Positions 1-13,235 of a stretch of DNA of 64,000 nucleotides are shown in pieces. Position numbers and translations under genes: made by a program. A model generated the notes under the pieces. It searched no databases and had not been told where the DNA came from. It saw nothing but the letters and a program-made list of their open reading frames with translations. Every line of letters starts with the position of its first letter. Positions within the stretch are counted from its first letter, which is position 1. The stretch is from Rhinopithecus roxellana (Eukaryota; Chordata; Mammalia; Primates; Cercopithecidae): positions 41,183,916-41,247,915 of the forward strand of contig NC_044553.1 in assembly GCF_007565055.1 (NCBI RefSeq). Reading direction: 5' to 3'.

Positions 1-118
1 GCTAATGTACATTCCTACCAACAATGTACAAGAATTTCCTTTTCTCTACATCCTCACACCCACTTGTTATTAATCATCTTTTTGTAACAGGTGTGAGGTG
101 ACATGACGCTGTAGTTTT

Positions 119-318
<200 letters not shown>

Positions 319-458
319 GCGACAGAGTCTCTGTCACCCAGGCTAGAGTACCTTGATGATCATGGCTCACTGCAGCCTCAAACTTCAGGGATCAAGTGAT
401 TCTCCTGCCTCAGCTTCCAGAGTAGCTGGGATTACAAGCAAAAGCCATCCCAGTCCAG
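319..458 (-). mobile_element. Alu left-monomer (FLAM/AluJ-like), antisense
   Basis: After the T run, 'gcgacagagtctctgtcacccagg' and 'ctcactgcagcctcaaac' through 'agtagctgggattacaag' follow the reverse complement of one Alu monomer. The second monomer is absent, so this is either a free left monomer or a truncated old Alu. Divergence is high. Confidence 0.8.
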
Positions 459-790
459 CCTCTTTGTGGTGTTAATTTGCATTTTCCTGAGATACTGAGC
501 ATTGTTTGATATATCTTCCATTTACATCTATCCTTTTGATAAACGTCTGCTCAGGTTCTTTGCCTATTTTAAAACCAGGTTACTTATTTTCTTGCTATCG
601 ACTTGTTTGGTTTCCTTATATATTTTGGATTTTAGCCCCTTATCAAATATATGGTTTGCAAATAATATTTTCTTCCAATGCATGGATTGTCTCATCTTTC
701 TGTAGATTGTTTCCTTCGCTATGCAGAAGCTTTTTACTTCGATGTAATTCCATTTTTACTTTTGCTTTTACTGTCTGTGCTTTTGGAGTG

Positions 791-2625
791 AAAGGAGACC
801 TGTAAGGAGTGAAGTGGTCAAGGGCCCCTAGAAGCAGTAGAGAACCAGCTAGGGACATTACTTCTTGCTAGAGATAAAGGCTAAAAGGTCCAATAGTAAA
901 ATTCATCTAGGAGGCAAGACTAGAAACCAAAGAATACAAGTGTTTGCAAATTGGTTCAGAGGGGAGAAAGATAATATATATCAGGAGATTAGTCCCAACT
1001 GGAGCCAAAGTGTTTAAGTGTATTCTGGTGTGAAATGGAACTAAGAGAAAGGGAAATAAATCAATATCAGACTCAGTTCTAGGCATTTTAACTTTATACT
1101 TGTCATCAGAGCTTTGGGAAGAAAGTACTGTTAGCCTCGTCTTACAAATGAGATGACTGAGTCTCAGAGGAGCAAAACAAGGGAGGCCCAACATCATATA
1201 GCGAATTAAGGGTGTTGGTTGACTCCTGTTGTGCCTTGCCCAGAATCCAAAGTCTGATGCTCTTTCCCTGACATCCTGTTGCTAATGCAGGCCAGTCTTG
1301 CCATGAAAGATTATGGCTTATGTTTTTAAGCATCTGTGTAAGTTGTACATTTAAAGTCAGCCAATTTTGTGTTAGCAAATGTAGTTATATACTGATCTTT
1401 CTTAATAAAAGGTGAGTGATAATCATTTGTGCTAAGAGATAGTATCATATTTTTAGGAAGTTTTGTAAGTCTGGAGAGGGGATGCTAGTCACTTGAAAAT
1501 ATTTTATTGGGGTGAAGAAGTTAGGTGTCAATAAGATTAGTTTTTGAGAATTAAAAAATTTTATAGAAGGTAAGAAATTCAAAAGGCTATACAAAGACCC
1601 ATGAACAGGAATAACAAAAATGTTACAGAGTCCATAAACGCTGTTAAATTATATTATCACTATTAAATGGCTTCCAAACTATAAGACTGGAATACCTGCC
1701 TTTGTAGGAATCTAAGGGCATGGTGTGTCTTTGGAGGAAAATATTAACTGACAATGAAAGATGGGAAGTTCCAGGTTGTACTAGGAATGTTGTTGCAAAG
1801 TGTACAATACAAACCAGCATATCTCAGAGATTCAAGAAATGATGTTATGTCAAAACTTCAGATGAATGGGTTTTTTTTTTTTTTTTTTTTTTGCTTGTTT
1901 CTGCTCATGTTATCATTCATGTTATTCCTTCAGGCTCAAACACAGACATATTTTATAGAAATTATAAATCAGTTTTGAGATTGCTGTGTGGATATAAGAT
2001 AAACTCTGAACTCTGGTGTAAGATAGCAAAGGGTAGCCTAATCAATTATGATGAATTAGGTGAGAATGGGGTAGATGGAATAGGTATAGCCAGTGGGGCA
2101 ACTTAGGCTCTGCCATAAAACTCAGGAGCAAGGGAGGAGAGGGAGTCCAGTGCAGCAGAGAAAAACCTGCCACCTGGAAAGTATGCCTCAGACCACAGAG
2201 GATGGCTTCCAAAGCATTTAGGACTCTAACTCTGGATATCACTTGGATAGGCTCTCAACATCCCAGAATGAGAACTATTAAGAGAAATACGAATCCTAGG
2301 AGGGATTAAGGTACTAGGGAGGTTATCAAGAGAATTACCTAGTTACCTAAACTAAGACCCAAGGTGAGAAATGAGTATCTGAAACAGGTAAAATCCTTAT
2401 TGTTCAGAATGTGTCCAAGGACTGAGCCCAATTTGCAAGCAGAATGTTTTGATGCTGAGTCCAAGGGAGATGGACTCAAATAGAACTGTTTCCTGCACTA
2501 AAGATAGGAGCTTAGGTTGCCTCCATAGGCTGTAAAACTGGACAGAGCTAAATGCATTGATTGACTTCTACACCATGGCTCATTTCAGCCTATTGTATGC
2601 TTCTGTTAAAAAAATATGCTATGGA
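791..2625. other. Intergenic; MIR-like patch, no gene seen
   Basis: No recognisable exon. About 1090-1260 resembles the reverse complement of a MIR SINE ('cttacaaatgagatgactgag' is close to the MIR 'ttttacagatgaggaaactgag' block). A run of 22 T lies at 1871-1892. I see nothing else identifiable. Confidence 0.5.
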
Positions 2626-3004
<379 letters not shown>

Positions 3005-3392
3005 TCATCAGATTTGACTTACTGACTCTCAGCTACTTCCAAATATTACATAAACCATCTGAAGATAAAAGTGATTAATAATTGGCAAACAACTGTGAAA
3101 TAAGAAGAAATGATCCTTAGGCAATGCCAAAAGTTCCCAAGATACATTGAGCAATGTCACTTTATTTAGAGTAAGTGTATCTCTCCCTCAGCCCTCCAAC
3201 CGTCTTCACTGCCCCTCAACATATCCTTTATTTTCTCTCTAACTCAACCATGATGACTTCAAAAGGGATGTCGTTTATTTTGGAGTATGACATTTGTTCT
3301 GTGTGTATGTGTTTCATAGAGCATTGGCACACACAAACACATACTTTCATGAGTGTTCTTAAGAACCCTAGAAGGTATGTAGCTTAATAATG

Positions 3393-3545
3393 GGTAACAT
3401 TTATTAATTCCTTTCTTATGATACTATTCTAAATACTTTACAGTGTATTAAATCATATCCTCACAATAACCCTATGAAATGGGTATTATTTTTGACCCCT
3501 TTTTATGGGTGTAAAACAGAAATACTGTAACTTATCTAAGAGGAG
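3393..3545 (-). mobile_element. MIR SINE, antisense
   Basis: The order 'catttattaattcc', 'ctaaatactttacagtgtattaaatc', 'tcctcacaataaccctatga', 'gggtattatt' matches the reverse complement of the MIR 3' half and core. Ancient and diverged. Confidence 0.75.
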
Positions 3546-5406
3546 GGGGAAGAAATCCAGTATTTGTACTTTGGCGTTTCTCTTCCAGATTCTGTGTGCG
3601 TAAGCATTACCGCACACAGCCTAGTTTAGGATTCCAGAAATTAAGTGTCGGTGTTCAACTGTATGAGATGGAGAAACTGAGGTGGTAAATATTGATTTAC
3701 CCGACAGCACCAATTTGTCAGTAGAACCGCAATCACAAGCTATTTTCCCAAATCATAAGCCAGCACTCAAACGATGAGACCATTCTCCCATCTTACATGA
3801 TACTATTACAGGCAACGTGATTATCCAGGTGTCATTTCTGTATAACTTGTGATAAAATAAATTGTTGACTGCATATAATAGTGGCAAGAAGAAGTGACAG
3901 CTTGAATATAATCTTCTTATTTCCCAGAGATGTAGGTTAAGCTTCCTCTGCCCTTTTAATGCCTTTTCTGATGTCTTCCACAAGACAGTGTCTTGTGGAA
4001 AGCCCGTGGTTTTAGATTTACATTTCTGTTCTTTAGTGATTACAGTTAAGGCACACATACTCGTGCTCTTATACACATATATAAAACGATAATTTACTTA
4101 ATGTTTAAAAAAGCATTTTACTATCTGAGAGAAATGAATAGGAAATTCTCGAGTTGATCAACATGCCCTTTGCATTTTCTAGAAACATAATGCAAATGGA
4201 GTATTTTAAAAAGTTATCTATCATATATATTGAATCCTCATAAAACATTAATGGAGTAGACTATGACCGAAGTCCCCAAGTCTCTAGCCCCTAAAGATAA
4301 TTACCGGTCATTAATGTAGGTTGTAAATGCAGCATATGATGAGATCAGGTAACAGGCCCAGGATTTCTGAATCCTCCTCTGGTATTCTTTGCACAATAAC
4401 ATGCTCTTAGCTACTTGTGCATGTTTATGCTTCTTCTAGAAGTTAGAACACCTGGCCTATAATACAAACTTTGGGACTGCTTCAAGGGTATTTCTCTACT
4501 GACTGCTAAAGTTAGTGGTTCTCAGGTTGCATTAAAATCATCTGGAGTCATTTATTAAAGACATAGATTCCTTCATCCAATCTCCAGTTGATTTTGCTGT
4601 AGGGTGACCCACAGATCACATTAAGAAATGCGTAATAGTTAATAATTAATATCTCATCCCAAGTCCTCTTTTCACTCCTTTTTGAGTGATGTGATTAGTT
4701 CCATTGGCTACAGTTATCATCTGTATCCCGATGATCCCAAATCAGTGTTTTTGGACTAATTATCCTCTCTCAAACCTAGACTGTTATGTATATTTATTCT
4801 TTCAGTCATTAATTCATGCATTGGTTCATTTATTCTTCAATAAATCTTTAATTTCCTGGCTTGGCATCTGGGATATAGTAATGACAAATCATATTTGGTC
4901 TTTGTCATCACTGAAGTGGGTGAGAGGAATTTAATTTTAAAAATTGCACAAATATGTTGTTTCCAACTTTGATAATGGCTGTAGATGCAAATACAAAATG
5001 TTAAGAGAGCACATTACAGTTTAGAGGTCAGAGAAGGCTTCCCTAAGGAAAGGGTATTTGATCTGAGATTTGAAGAATGAATAATTGGGCCAGGCTAAGA
5101 GAAAGGAAAATATCCCCTCAGGCAGAGGAAATAGCATGAGCCACGTTCTATAGGCAGGAAATGGTATGATGTATTTGAGGAATTGAAAACAAACAAACAA
5201 CAACAACAACAACAACAAAAAGGTAAAGGGTGTAAGACAAATCTGGTGCAACAATCAGAGGCCACCTTTTCTGTGTCTTTTGAATCTTTCGGAGATTTTA
5301 TGTTTACTCCTAGACACTATGGAAAGCCATGGGAGAGGAGTAAGATAATGAGTTGTAGGAGTTATGTCAAACGAGATATCCTGCTGAACTCTCCTCTTTT
5401 GTTCTG
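3546..5406. other. Intergenic; MER5-like remnant and (CAA)n
   Basis: About 4510-4640 begins 'agtggttctcaggttgc' and follows the layout of a MER5-type hAT-Charlie element, weakly conserved. About 5020-5165 resembles a common ancient dispersed repeat ('gaaggcttccctaaggaaagg') whose family I cannot name. A CAA microsatellite lies at 5191-5220. No gene seen. Confidence 0.45.
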
Positions 5407-5694
5407 TTTTTGAGACAGAGTCTCGCTCTGTCACCCAGGGTGTAGTGCAGTGGCAGGATCTCAGCTCACTGCAACCTCCACCCCCTGAATTCAAGTGATT
5501 TTCCTGCCTCAGCCTCCTAAGTAGCTGTGATTACAGGCATGTGCCACCATACCTGGCTAATTTTTGTATTTTTCAGTACAGATGGGGTTTTACCATGTTG
5601 GCCAGGCTAGACTCGAACTCCTGACCTCAAATGATCTGCCTGCCTCCACCTTCCCAAGTGCTGGGATTACAGGCGTGAGCCACAGTGCCTGGCC
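5407..5694 (-). mobile_element. AluS-type, antisense
   Basis: Runs from 'tttttgagacagagtctcgctctg' to 'gtgagccacagtgcctggcc', so the full dimer is present in reverse orientation, with scattered substitutions. The A-tail is short (five T on this strand). Confidence 0.93.
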
Positions 5695-6460
5695 TCTCCC
5701 TGGGTTTTCTGTCTCAATAAATGGTACCACCATCCTCTGCTCAAGGCAGGGTTGTCCTCCTTGGCAGCTTATTTGCCATACTGTAGTGAACATTTGCACA
5801 TTTGCTTTTTATTTGGCTGTTCAGCATCTGAATTCCTTTCTTATTGGTATCTCCTAGTAGGTAAGCCCTTAGACGGAAGTAGTGCTCTGTGTTTTACTAC
5901 AAAGCTGAAGGGGCTGGAAGCGCCTTCTCCCCACCCCTATCAGCCATGCCTTGAGCACATGTCAAACTCGGCTAACTGGAAATGCCTGCCCAGAACTGTG
6001 AATTGGGAGGAAGTGGTAGCAGATGGGGATAATTAGATGTTGTACATTAGCACTGTACATAGACTAATAAATCCAGGTTAGTAGTTGCAGCTGCCCATGG
6101 TTTAGGTACCAATAGTAGTGAACTTACTGTAGTGAGTGTTGGCTGGGATCTATGTCATCTTGACTCCTATATCTCAAGTTAAGTTTTTCAGACTTTCAGT
6201 TGATTTCATAATGTACACAATGAATTATTTTTTCCTTTTATTAGCAAAAGTGAATTTTCCTATGTGGGGTACACTCATCACCTCAAATTCAGTCATTGAA
6301 TAAGGCTAGGCAATTTTGCCTTCTGATTGTCTCTCAATCACAGTTGAAATTCTAATTCTCCATTGCCTCTTTGCTAGTTCTAGAAACCACCATGTCTATT
6401 GCTAGAGATGGAAAGACGGACAAGAATGGATCATTGCTGTAGCCTCGTAACTAGTCTCCG
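5695..6460. other. Intergenic, nothing recognised
   Basis: Mixed-composition sequence with several short open frames but no start, splice or domain pattern that supports a gene. No repeat family assigned. Confidence 0.5.
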
Positions 6461-6462
6461 TC

Positions 6463-6539
6463 TCTGTCTTGCCCCATCCCTGTTCTGCCACAAATCCATC
6501 TCTATGTCTTGCCCCATCCCTGCTCTGCCACGAATCCAT
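6463..6539. repeat. Tandem duplication, 40-bp period, two copies
   Basis: The block 'gtcttgccccatccct' occurs at 6466 and again at 6506, and the following 'ctgccacaaatccat' / 'ctgccacgaatccat' repeats with the same 40-base offset. A few mismatches separate the two copies. This is a local tandem duplication, not part of a known repeat that I recognise. Confidence 0.9.
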
Positions 6540-6751
6540 CACGTCTCAGCATCCAGTGATACATATAAATTGGCAAAACTAAAAATGTCTTTGTATAACT
6601 TTTAGACTACGGGCAAAACAATAGCATGTCCATAGTGCTGAAAAGTCCTGTTTTCGTGCTGCCTCCCTCATCTCCTGGGAGGCAAGTGGTATGCCTGGTA
6701 CCCTTGGCATTTTCCCCAGTGCCCACTAGTGGTCAACCGATGACTCAGTCA

Positions 6752-7020
6752 AGCATAGTGGCTAAGACCCTGGCCTCCAGAATCAGCCTATAAGTCTTTT
6801 TTTTTTTTTTTTGAGACGGAGTCTTGCTCTGTCGCCCAGGCTGGAGTGCAGTGGCGCGATCTCGGCTCACTGCAAGCTGGGTTCACACCATTCTCCTGCC
6901 TCAGCCTCCTGAGTAGCTGGGACTACAGGCGCCTGTAGCCTACAAGTCTTATGAGCTTGGGCAAGTTGTTTAACCTCACTGTGGCTCCATTTCCTCGCTT
7001 AAAATGTGGTGATAAATACA
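6752..7020 (+). mobile_element. MIR SINE, sense, split by an Alu
   Basis: Left part: 'agcatagtggctaagaccctggcctccaga'. Right part after the Alu: 'cttgggcaagttgtttaacctcactgtggc' and 'cctcgcttaaaatgtggtgataaata'. Together they follow the MIR consensus order. The Alu at 6799-6937 cuts it in two. Confidence 0.85.
6799..6937 (-). mobile_element. 5'-truncated AluY-type in a MIR, with TSD
   Basis: T run, then 'gagacggagtcttgctctgtcgcccagg' to 'actacaggcgcct'. Only the 3' half of an Alu is present, with a small internal loss near 'gcaagctgggttc'. The direct repeat 'gcctataagtctt' (6786-6798) / 'gcctacaagtctt' (6938-6950), one mismatch, brackets it exactly, so this is a truncated insertion, not a later deletion. 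Confidence 0.93.
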
Positions 7021-7785
7021 TAAAAGATAAATTTTCAGCCAAACCAGTAACCAGTGAGTAATCAGTAGGGAGGCAACCTGCCTAAAAAGCACAGACTTCT
7101 TTTGATTTTAAACTATTTATGAGAAATATTAATCAGAAGTCAAATGCTACAATTACCTTCCTATACATTTCTTAACCATCCAGAATGCATTTTGGGAATT
7201 GATTGTGATTATTTTGGGGGTTTGAATTCTTGAAAGGCTCTGGGCACAGACAACTTGGTGAATCTGGGCTCAGTATTAATAGCTTCAGTTATTGATGTTT
7301 TCATGAAACACAAAAAAATGTGCATCTGCTTGTACTCTTTGGCTTTTTCACTGTGTTGCCTTGGGGCAATTTCAACATAGGGAACTAAATAAGTCAATCA
7401 ACATTTATTGAGTGCTAGTAGTGTGATGAACTCAAGATTAGGGCTGCAGGGAGAAAGCACATGATACAAAAACATGGGCTCCTTCCTCGATACCATTATG
7501 GTCTGGTTCGAGTCAATTCACAATTATTTCTTGAGCTGACTGTTGTGAGAGGCTTTGTAGCTGATACTCATATATTATCATTCAATTGTTTATTGAAAAT
7601 ATTTATTCGCACCTACTGAATGTATACTGTGAATGACATCATGGTTATAAGTAGAAGAGAAGGCACAGAAAAATAAATAACTGGATAATTAATGACATTA
7701 CAATTAAAATATTATTACCTATTATTAGTAGTAATAAGCAAGAAAGTAAAACAATGCCCTAAAATGGCACTTATGCAGCCAAACT
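7021..7785. other. Intergenic, nothing firm recognised
   Basis: About 7400-7520 ('aacatttattgagtgctagtagtgtg') resembles an ancient dispersed repeat of the MIR/L2/CR1 kind but I cannot assign it. No gene seen. Confidence 0.45.
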
Positions 7786-8440
7786 GACAGAGGTGAGCAT
7801 TTTGCATGCGTTTTCCCACTTCAGCCTTCACACAGCTTCAGAAGGTGCGGCAGATGTCCCTGGGACCCTGTGGGGCCCTACTCAGCCTTGCTTTGATTTC
7901 AGCTGCAGCTCTGGTGGACCAGAGCGTATACTCATGCTCAGCTTCATCTTTCACTCAAGTGAACACCTTCATCTTTTCAGATCTCTGCCTCAGTCTTTTC
8001 TGATGTTAAGTGATTCCACTCAGCAATCTTCAGCCAGTAAAGGACAGCAGATCCAGGATAAATGCTGCAGCTTTCCACCCTTTGGGAGGGCAATTCAGGG
8101 CACCACACTGAACCCAAGTCTGGAGATCTTAGCTGAGTCAAGCCTGTATTGTCAGCAGCAGCGGCAGCTTCAGTCATTCATCCTTATTAGGCTTTTTCTC
8201 CACCTCTACCTCATTCTCCCTGCCCCACTTCCTGCTTCCGGGGACCACCTTCCAAACTACCCACCCCCAAGTCCATGTCCCAGGCTCTACTTTGGCAAGA
8301 CCGAAATTCAGACCTGAGGTCATGACTATTAATATCCTCATTCTGCTCCTCAGGTGACAGATCCATAGACCATTAAGCTGAATGTTTCTTACTTAGTTAA
8401 CGGCCCTTAAGCAGAGCCAGTATTCAAATACCTGCCCCTG
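7786..8440 (-). mobile_element. Possible antisense MIR split by ~450 bp of unknown sequence
   Basis: About 7790-7855 ('gcattttgcatgcgttttcccacttcagccttcac') and about 8315-8440 ('attaatatcctcattctg' to 'agagccagtattcaaatacctgccc') look like the two consecutive halves of one reverse-complement MIR. Between them lies GC-richer sequence of unknown origin that contains a 174-codon open frame (7793-8317, + strand). That frame has no domain, coiled coil or membrane pattern I recognise and begins inside the MIR part, so I do not call it a gene. Confidence 0.4.
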
Positions 8441-8687
8441 CTGTTAGTTGTTATATAACTTCCTGTGAACAATATAGAAGTAACTGTGAAAAAGGTCTAA
8501 CTAATTGCAGTCCAGGTGTGAGAGGACTTAGAGATAATCTCAGACCGTAAGGTCAATCGGGTTAGAAATTATTGTTAGTGATAGCAGTAAGTAAGCAAAA
8601 ACTTCTGTATGAATGTTGAAAACTATCACAGCAAAATTATGTAGATGTAAACATGGCTTCCATCATCCTCTTCTTACCCCCATCTTT

Positions 8688-9065
8688 ATTTGTATTGCTA
8701 TAACAAAATATCTGAGACAGGTATAATTTATAAAGAATATAAATTTATTTTTTCACAGTTCCACATGTTGGGAAGTTTAAGTCCTGGTTCAGTTTTCCAG
8801 GGAGGGCTGCTCTCTGCTTCTAAGATGGTGCCTTGAATGCTGCATCTTTCAGAAAGAAAAAACACTGTGTCCTCAGGTGGCAGAAGCAGGAAGTGCAAAA
8901 AGGGATGAACTATATTTATTAAGCCCTTTTATAAGAGCACAAAATCCCATTCGTGAGAACAGAGTCCTCATGATTTGATTACTACCTTCTAATACTGTTG
9001 CATTGGGAATTAAGTTTCAGCATGAATCGAATCTGAGAGGACGAAAACATTCACACCTCTTCTTC
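8688..9065 (-). mobile_element. MLT1-type MaLR (ERVL) solitary LTR, antisense
   Basis: The blocks 'ttgctataacaaaatatctgagac', 'atttataaagaatataaatttatt', 'cacagttccacatgttgggaagt', 'cactgtgtcctcaggtggcagaag', 'cttttataagagcac', 'cccattcgtgagaacagagtcctcatga' and 'gcattgggaattaagtttcag' follow, in order, the reverse complement of an MLT1-class LTR. No internal retroviral sequence flanks it, so it is a lone, decayed LTR. Confidence 0.75.
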
Positions 9066-10677
9066 CAGTCACACACCCAATCTCTTAGGCCTGCAATGCT
9101 GTGTCTCCCAATTATCAAGTATCTGGTAGCTGGCTGGTCTTTGCTTCATCATCCCTCGTCCTTCGTTTCATTGCTTTGTAGAATGAGTGATATTTAATGT
9201 AATTGATTTTCAGTTGATAAGCCACATTTCTTGGAGATGTTTGCATTTTATATCTTTTCTATTATCAAATGGAAGCATTCCTGCTGATAAAGATATTTAG
9301 GCATTGGAAATTCAGTAGGGTACCATTTTTGGATAGCAAAGCATGTCTAGATATTCTGAAATAACATCATTTTAGCAACTGAACACACATCGGGTTGGGC
9401 TTGAAGGAATCATCTTTGGACAATTTGAAGTTTCTACATTTTGACAGGAAGTTATTACTGATAGAGGGACATGGAAAGAACCAGAATATTCGTTGTACCA
9501 AATAGCTAGGAAGATGCACAAGTGTATGTGTTTGCCTGTGTGCATGTATGTGCATGCACAGTGACTTACCTGTGCAGGTAACTGAGCAAATGGCTTTCAT
9601 TGATGCCTTTTATAAATACTATAGAAATAAGGATCAAATATTAATACAACAAAGCTTTGATCTGGCTGCATAAAATTAAGCATAATTATAGTCAAGTATG
9701 TTATCTGTTTAACATGGTCATGTTATTATCAAAACAAATTATGCAAAATAAATTATGGCATATCATTCATGAACTTTATAAATTTTGCTTGTTACAACAT
9801 CTAATTTTTCCACAGTGTTTGATCTTTATGGTCTGCTGCTTAGGTAAATCACTTTTCTTACTGCAATGTAAATAGCTATTGGAAGTATCAATTAGAAGGA
9901 TTTTCTTGTCTTATGGCAAAGGCATGAGTCTACATGTCTTAAAGACTGAGGATGATTATAGAATGAGGAAATATATCTACTTTGCAGTTCAGGGTCAGAT
10001 GACTGCTTTTTCCTGAGAGGTATTACTCAGTTACAAATGTACTCATTTATTACAGTCATTTGATTCTATTGGTAGCTTTGCTTTCTCTGGCATTGTTCAT
10101 TTTTAGTATGAATGATTTAGAAAGAAAAGCAGTTTGTGTGGAAGGAAGTGATTTTCATGTCATGGTACATCATATCAGGTTGATAGGAAAACACTCCTTT
10201 GATTACAAGGCCGGATAAATGTGAGAGATGCCTGGACAGGCCTAGAAGCCCAGTCATCAGGGAAACTTTTCCTACCTTCCTGGGTGCCTTCATTGTGTTG
10301 ATGAGTGATTGCTCAGGTTTGAAATGCAGGTAACTAGTAGAGAGTTGTTTATTTTGTCATAATCCGTTTAGCACAAGGTATCCAATTTTTGAAAAACTCT
10401 CTCTTTTAAGATGCAACAGTAGACAACAAAGGAAGATATGTGTATATATTGTGACATTTCTTAGAACTCCAGGTTTTTTAGGCTGGAAAGGGCTTTCTAA
10501 ATCATTTAGGCCAATCCTGTCACTTAAAAGCTGAAATAATAAGAGCCTAAAGGTTAAATATTTTGTCCAAGATCATACAAATTATTGCACTAGAGGATTT
10601 CTTAGAAACTGGTTCTCCTCATGTGGTCCCCTGTAGAAGTAATAACAGGAAGCTGCTATTAAAATAGGTGCTCCTTT
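9066..10677. other. Intergenic, AT-rich, nothing firm recognised
   Basis: No exon pattern. About 10500-10600 has a weak antisense MIR-like patch ('ccaatcctgtcacttaaaagctgaaataa'). Otherwise I see no repeat family or gene. Confidence 0.45.
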
Positions 10678-10998
10678 AAATGAACTAATGGCATTTGCAG
10701 CAGTCTGGATGGGATTGGAGACTATTGTGAAGTTGCTCAGGAATGGAAAACCAAACATATGTCCTCACTCACTAAGTGTGAGGTAATCTATGAGGATGCA
10801 GAGGCATAAGAATGATACAATGGACTTTGGGGAGTAAGGGGGAAGGGGTGGGAAGGGGGTGAGAGATAAAAGACTACAAATTGAGTTCCGTGTATAGTGC
10901 TTGGGTGACAGGTGCACCAAAATCTCAAAAATCACCACTAAAGAACTTAGTCATGTAATGAAATACCACCTGATCCCTAAAAACCTATGGAAATAGAA
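10678..10998 (+). mobile_element. L1 3' end (L1PB/L1MA-like), sense, 5'-truncated
   Basis: 'ggcatttgcagcagtctggatggg' and 'aatggaaaaccaaacat' correspond to the end of ORF2, followed by the L1 3' UTR with 'ggaaggggtgggaagggggtgag' and an A-rich end near 10995. It is too diverged to be a young copy. Possible short TSD 'tcctttaa' on both sides. Confidence 0.85.
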
Positions 10999-12944
10999 AA
11001 AAATTTTAAAGATATTCCTTTAATAATGGCATAGATGTAATTAACAATGAGACTTATTGCCTCAGAACCCACCTCCTAGTTTATAGAAAAAAGCCACAAA
11101 TAAAAAATACAGAATGTACTTCTAGTTACCAATATTAGAATAAAAATCTGAAAATGCAAAACATAAAATGTTAAAACATTTTGGAAGAGGTTAGAGAAAC
11201 ATTATTACTTTGGATATACCTTAATTCCTATTTTTTTTATTAAGTGACAAGAAAAAATTCTTTGGATTATTTTGCTAACTTTATCTTATTGTCATGGGAT
11301 TTTTGAACTGGAATCTGTCTTGAAGATCATTGAGAACAGCTGTTCTCAAGCCTGGATGCATGCTAGCATCACTTGGGTGAAATTCTATATACAAAGGTTC
11401 CGTGAACCACAAACCCAAGCATTCTGATTCAGTGGGCCCGAAGAAGGACCTGGGAATATGTATTGTGAATAGAATCACCTAAAGTTTTGGAGACTGGCCA
11501 GGTTGGAGAAACCTCAATCGAATTCAATCCTCTTGTTTTACAGATGAGAAAAGTCAAAACCCAGAGATACTATGTACCTGGGTAATTTTTAAATGTTAGG
11601 ACAGCACATGATATGGTGAGAGAGGGATCTGGCACCCCTGAGGAAATTGATCCAAGCTCAAAAGGCTCTCACTCTGAACTTCTTAAGCATGGGAGATCTG
11701 TATGTCCTTTCACTCTTCATTTCTGTGGGCTAGGAGAATTATCCAAAGGCAATGAGCTCTCTAATATGATCCTCTGCTGCATACAGTGGAGTTTCATCAC
11801 AGGGTCATAGAATTTAGTCCAACTTTGCTGGCAAAGTGAAAGGGAAAAGGAGATACAGATAATAATTTAAATAGTGCTAGTGATTTCTCTGGTCAATCCA
11901 TACAGTGAGCTTTTGTCCCAGAATGGACTTCCCTGGCTTGCTCCCTGTCCCAGGAGGCTGATCCCTGTGTGTTGGATCACCCAGCCTTCTTTGCCAGCAG
12001 GCTTGTAGTCAAGTTGCAGGTCAACTAGCAGAAGGGAAAGGTCAGAGTATCTTTGCTCACTCCCTGTTTTGGTGCCTCAGCTCTAGTTGTATGTGTGTGT
12101 TTACCATTTACTGCTGTAAGCCACTGAAGCAGCTTGTGTCCGGCACCGAGCACGCGATTTCCTCCTTTCGTCTTAGGTGTTAGGCGTGACAATCGTTTTC
12201 TTGTGTACCTAGTAGTAGTCTCTCTCTCTCTGGGGCCTTACCATCTCTTTTTGTTCCCTTACCTTAGCTTATACCTCTGTAATTTGTCCTTTTGTTAAAG
12301 AAACTTATTTGAACGATTGGTATTAATTCTGTTTTCTTCAGGCACCTAGGTTAATACAAGATGGGAAATATAATTGTTTTTCTCAATAATTCTAAAATTT
12401 TGAGTTTCCTTAAAATGTCTCTATCTCCTTGAACTGAAAAAGATTAATATTTAAGAATACAATGATGTGAAATTCTTCGTATATTTACTTGGTTTGCATG
12501 GTACATTGCTGTACATTTTATAATTTTGCATACATATTGCTGTAGAGATTTGTTTATATAAAACTATACACAATGTACTTTGTGAACTGTTTAAGATGTT
12601 TTCAAAGATAATTTTGACGACATGATCTTTACTCCTTAGACACTGACTTCAGAACCTCCTCAGTGGTTGCAGTTAAGTTCATTTTGTTTTACTGTATCTA
12701 TCACAAAAGATTTTAAACCTGGGAGGGAGACTACGAAGTAAGAAACCGGCGTAGAAATAACCCAGTTTATCTAATCCTTTTAAGCTACATTTTGCTGTGG
12801 CCTAGGAATCTGAAACTCTTCTTCCAATGACCACTTCAAAATGCTCCCCAGAAGAGGATAAACTAGTACATCCGCTTCCACGGATAATTTGGCAATATTT
12901 AGCAAAGTTTTAAATTAACATACCCTTCTTCCGTTTTTTTTTTT
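10999..12944. other. Intergenic; MER5-like remnant, no gene
   Basis: About 11333-11470 ('agctgttctcaagcctggatgcatg' to 'attctgattcagtgggcccg') is a likely MER5-type hAT-Charlie remnant. A short MIR/L2-like patch follows near 11520-11575. The rest, including the GC-richer 11900-12200, is unassigned. A T run lies at about 12934-12951. Confidence 0.45.
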
Positions 12945-13235
12945 TTTTTTTAATGAATGACTCTTCAGATATACATTTATAGGGATATTCTTTGCAGCAT
13001 TGTCTTATGCAAAACAGTATACAACCTACACATGCCTAAAGGGGCCTTGTTAAAAAAATATATAATGTACCCAGAAAATGTATTAGTCCACTTTCATTTT
13101 CAAGAATAAGGGATCTCTAGATGCTTGCGATATATTAAGTCAAACAAAAATCCAAAGTGCAGAATAGCATGTTCCATGATTATATATACACACTATATCT
13201 ATTTCCCTTTATATCTTCCCATGTTTTTATATTTT
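12945..13235 (+). mobile_element. Old L1M 3' fragment, sense
   Basis: 'gggatattctttgcagcattgtc', 'caacctacacatgcctaa', 'tgcttgcgatatattaagtcaaa' and 'gcagaatagcatgttccatgat' line up with the end of L1M ORF2 and its 3' UTR. Heavily diverged. Confidence 0.6.
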
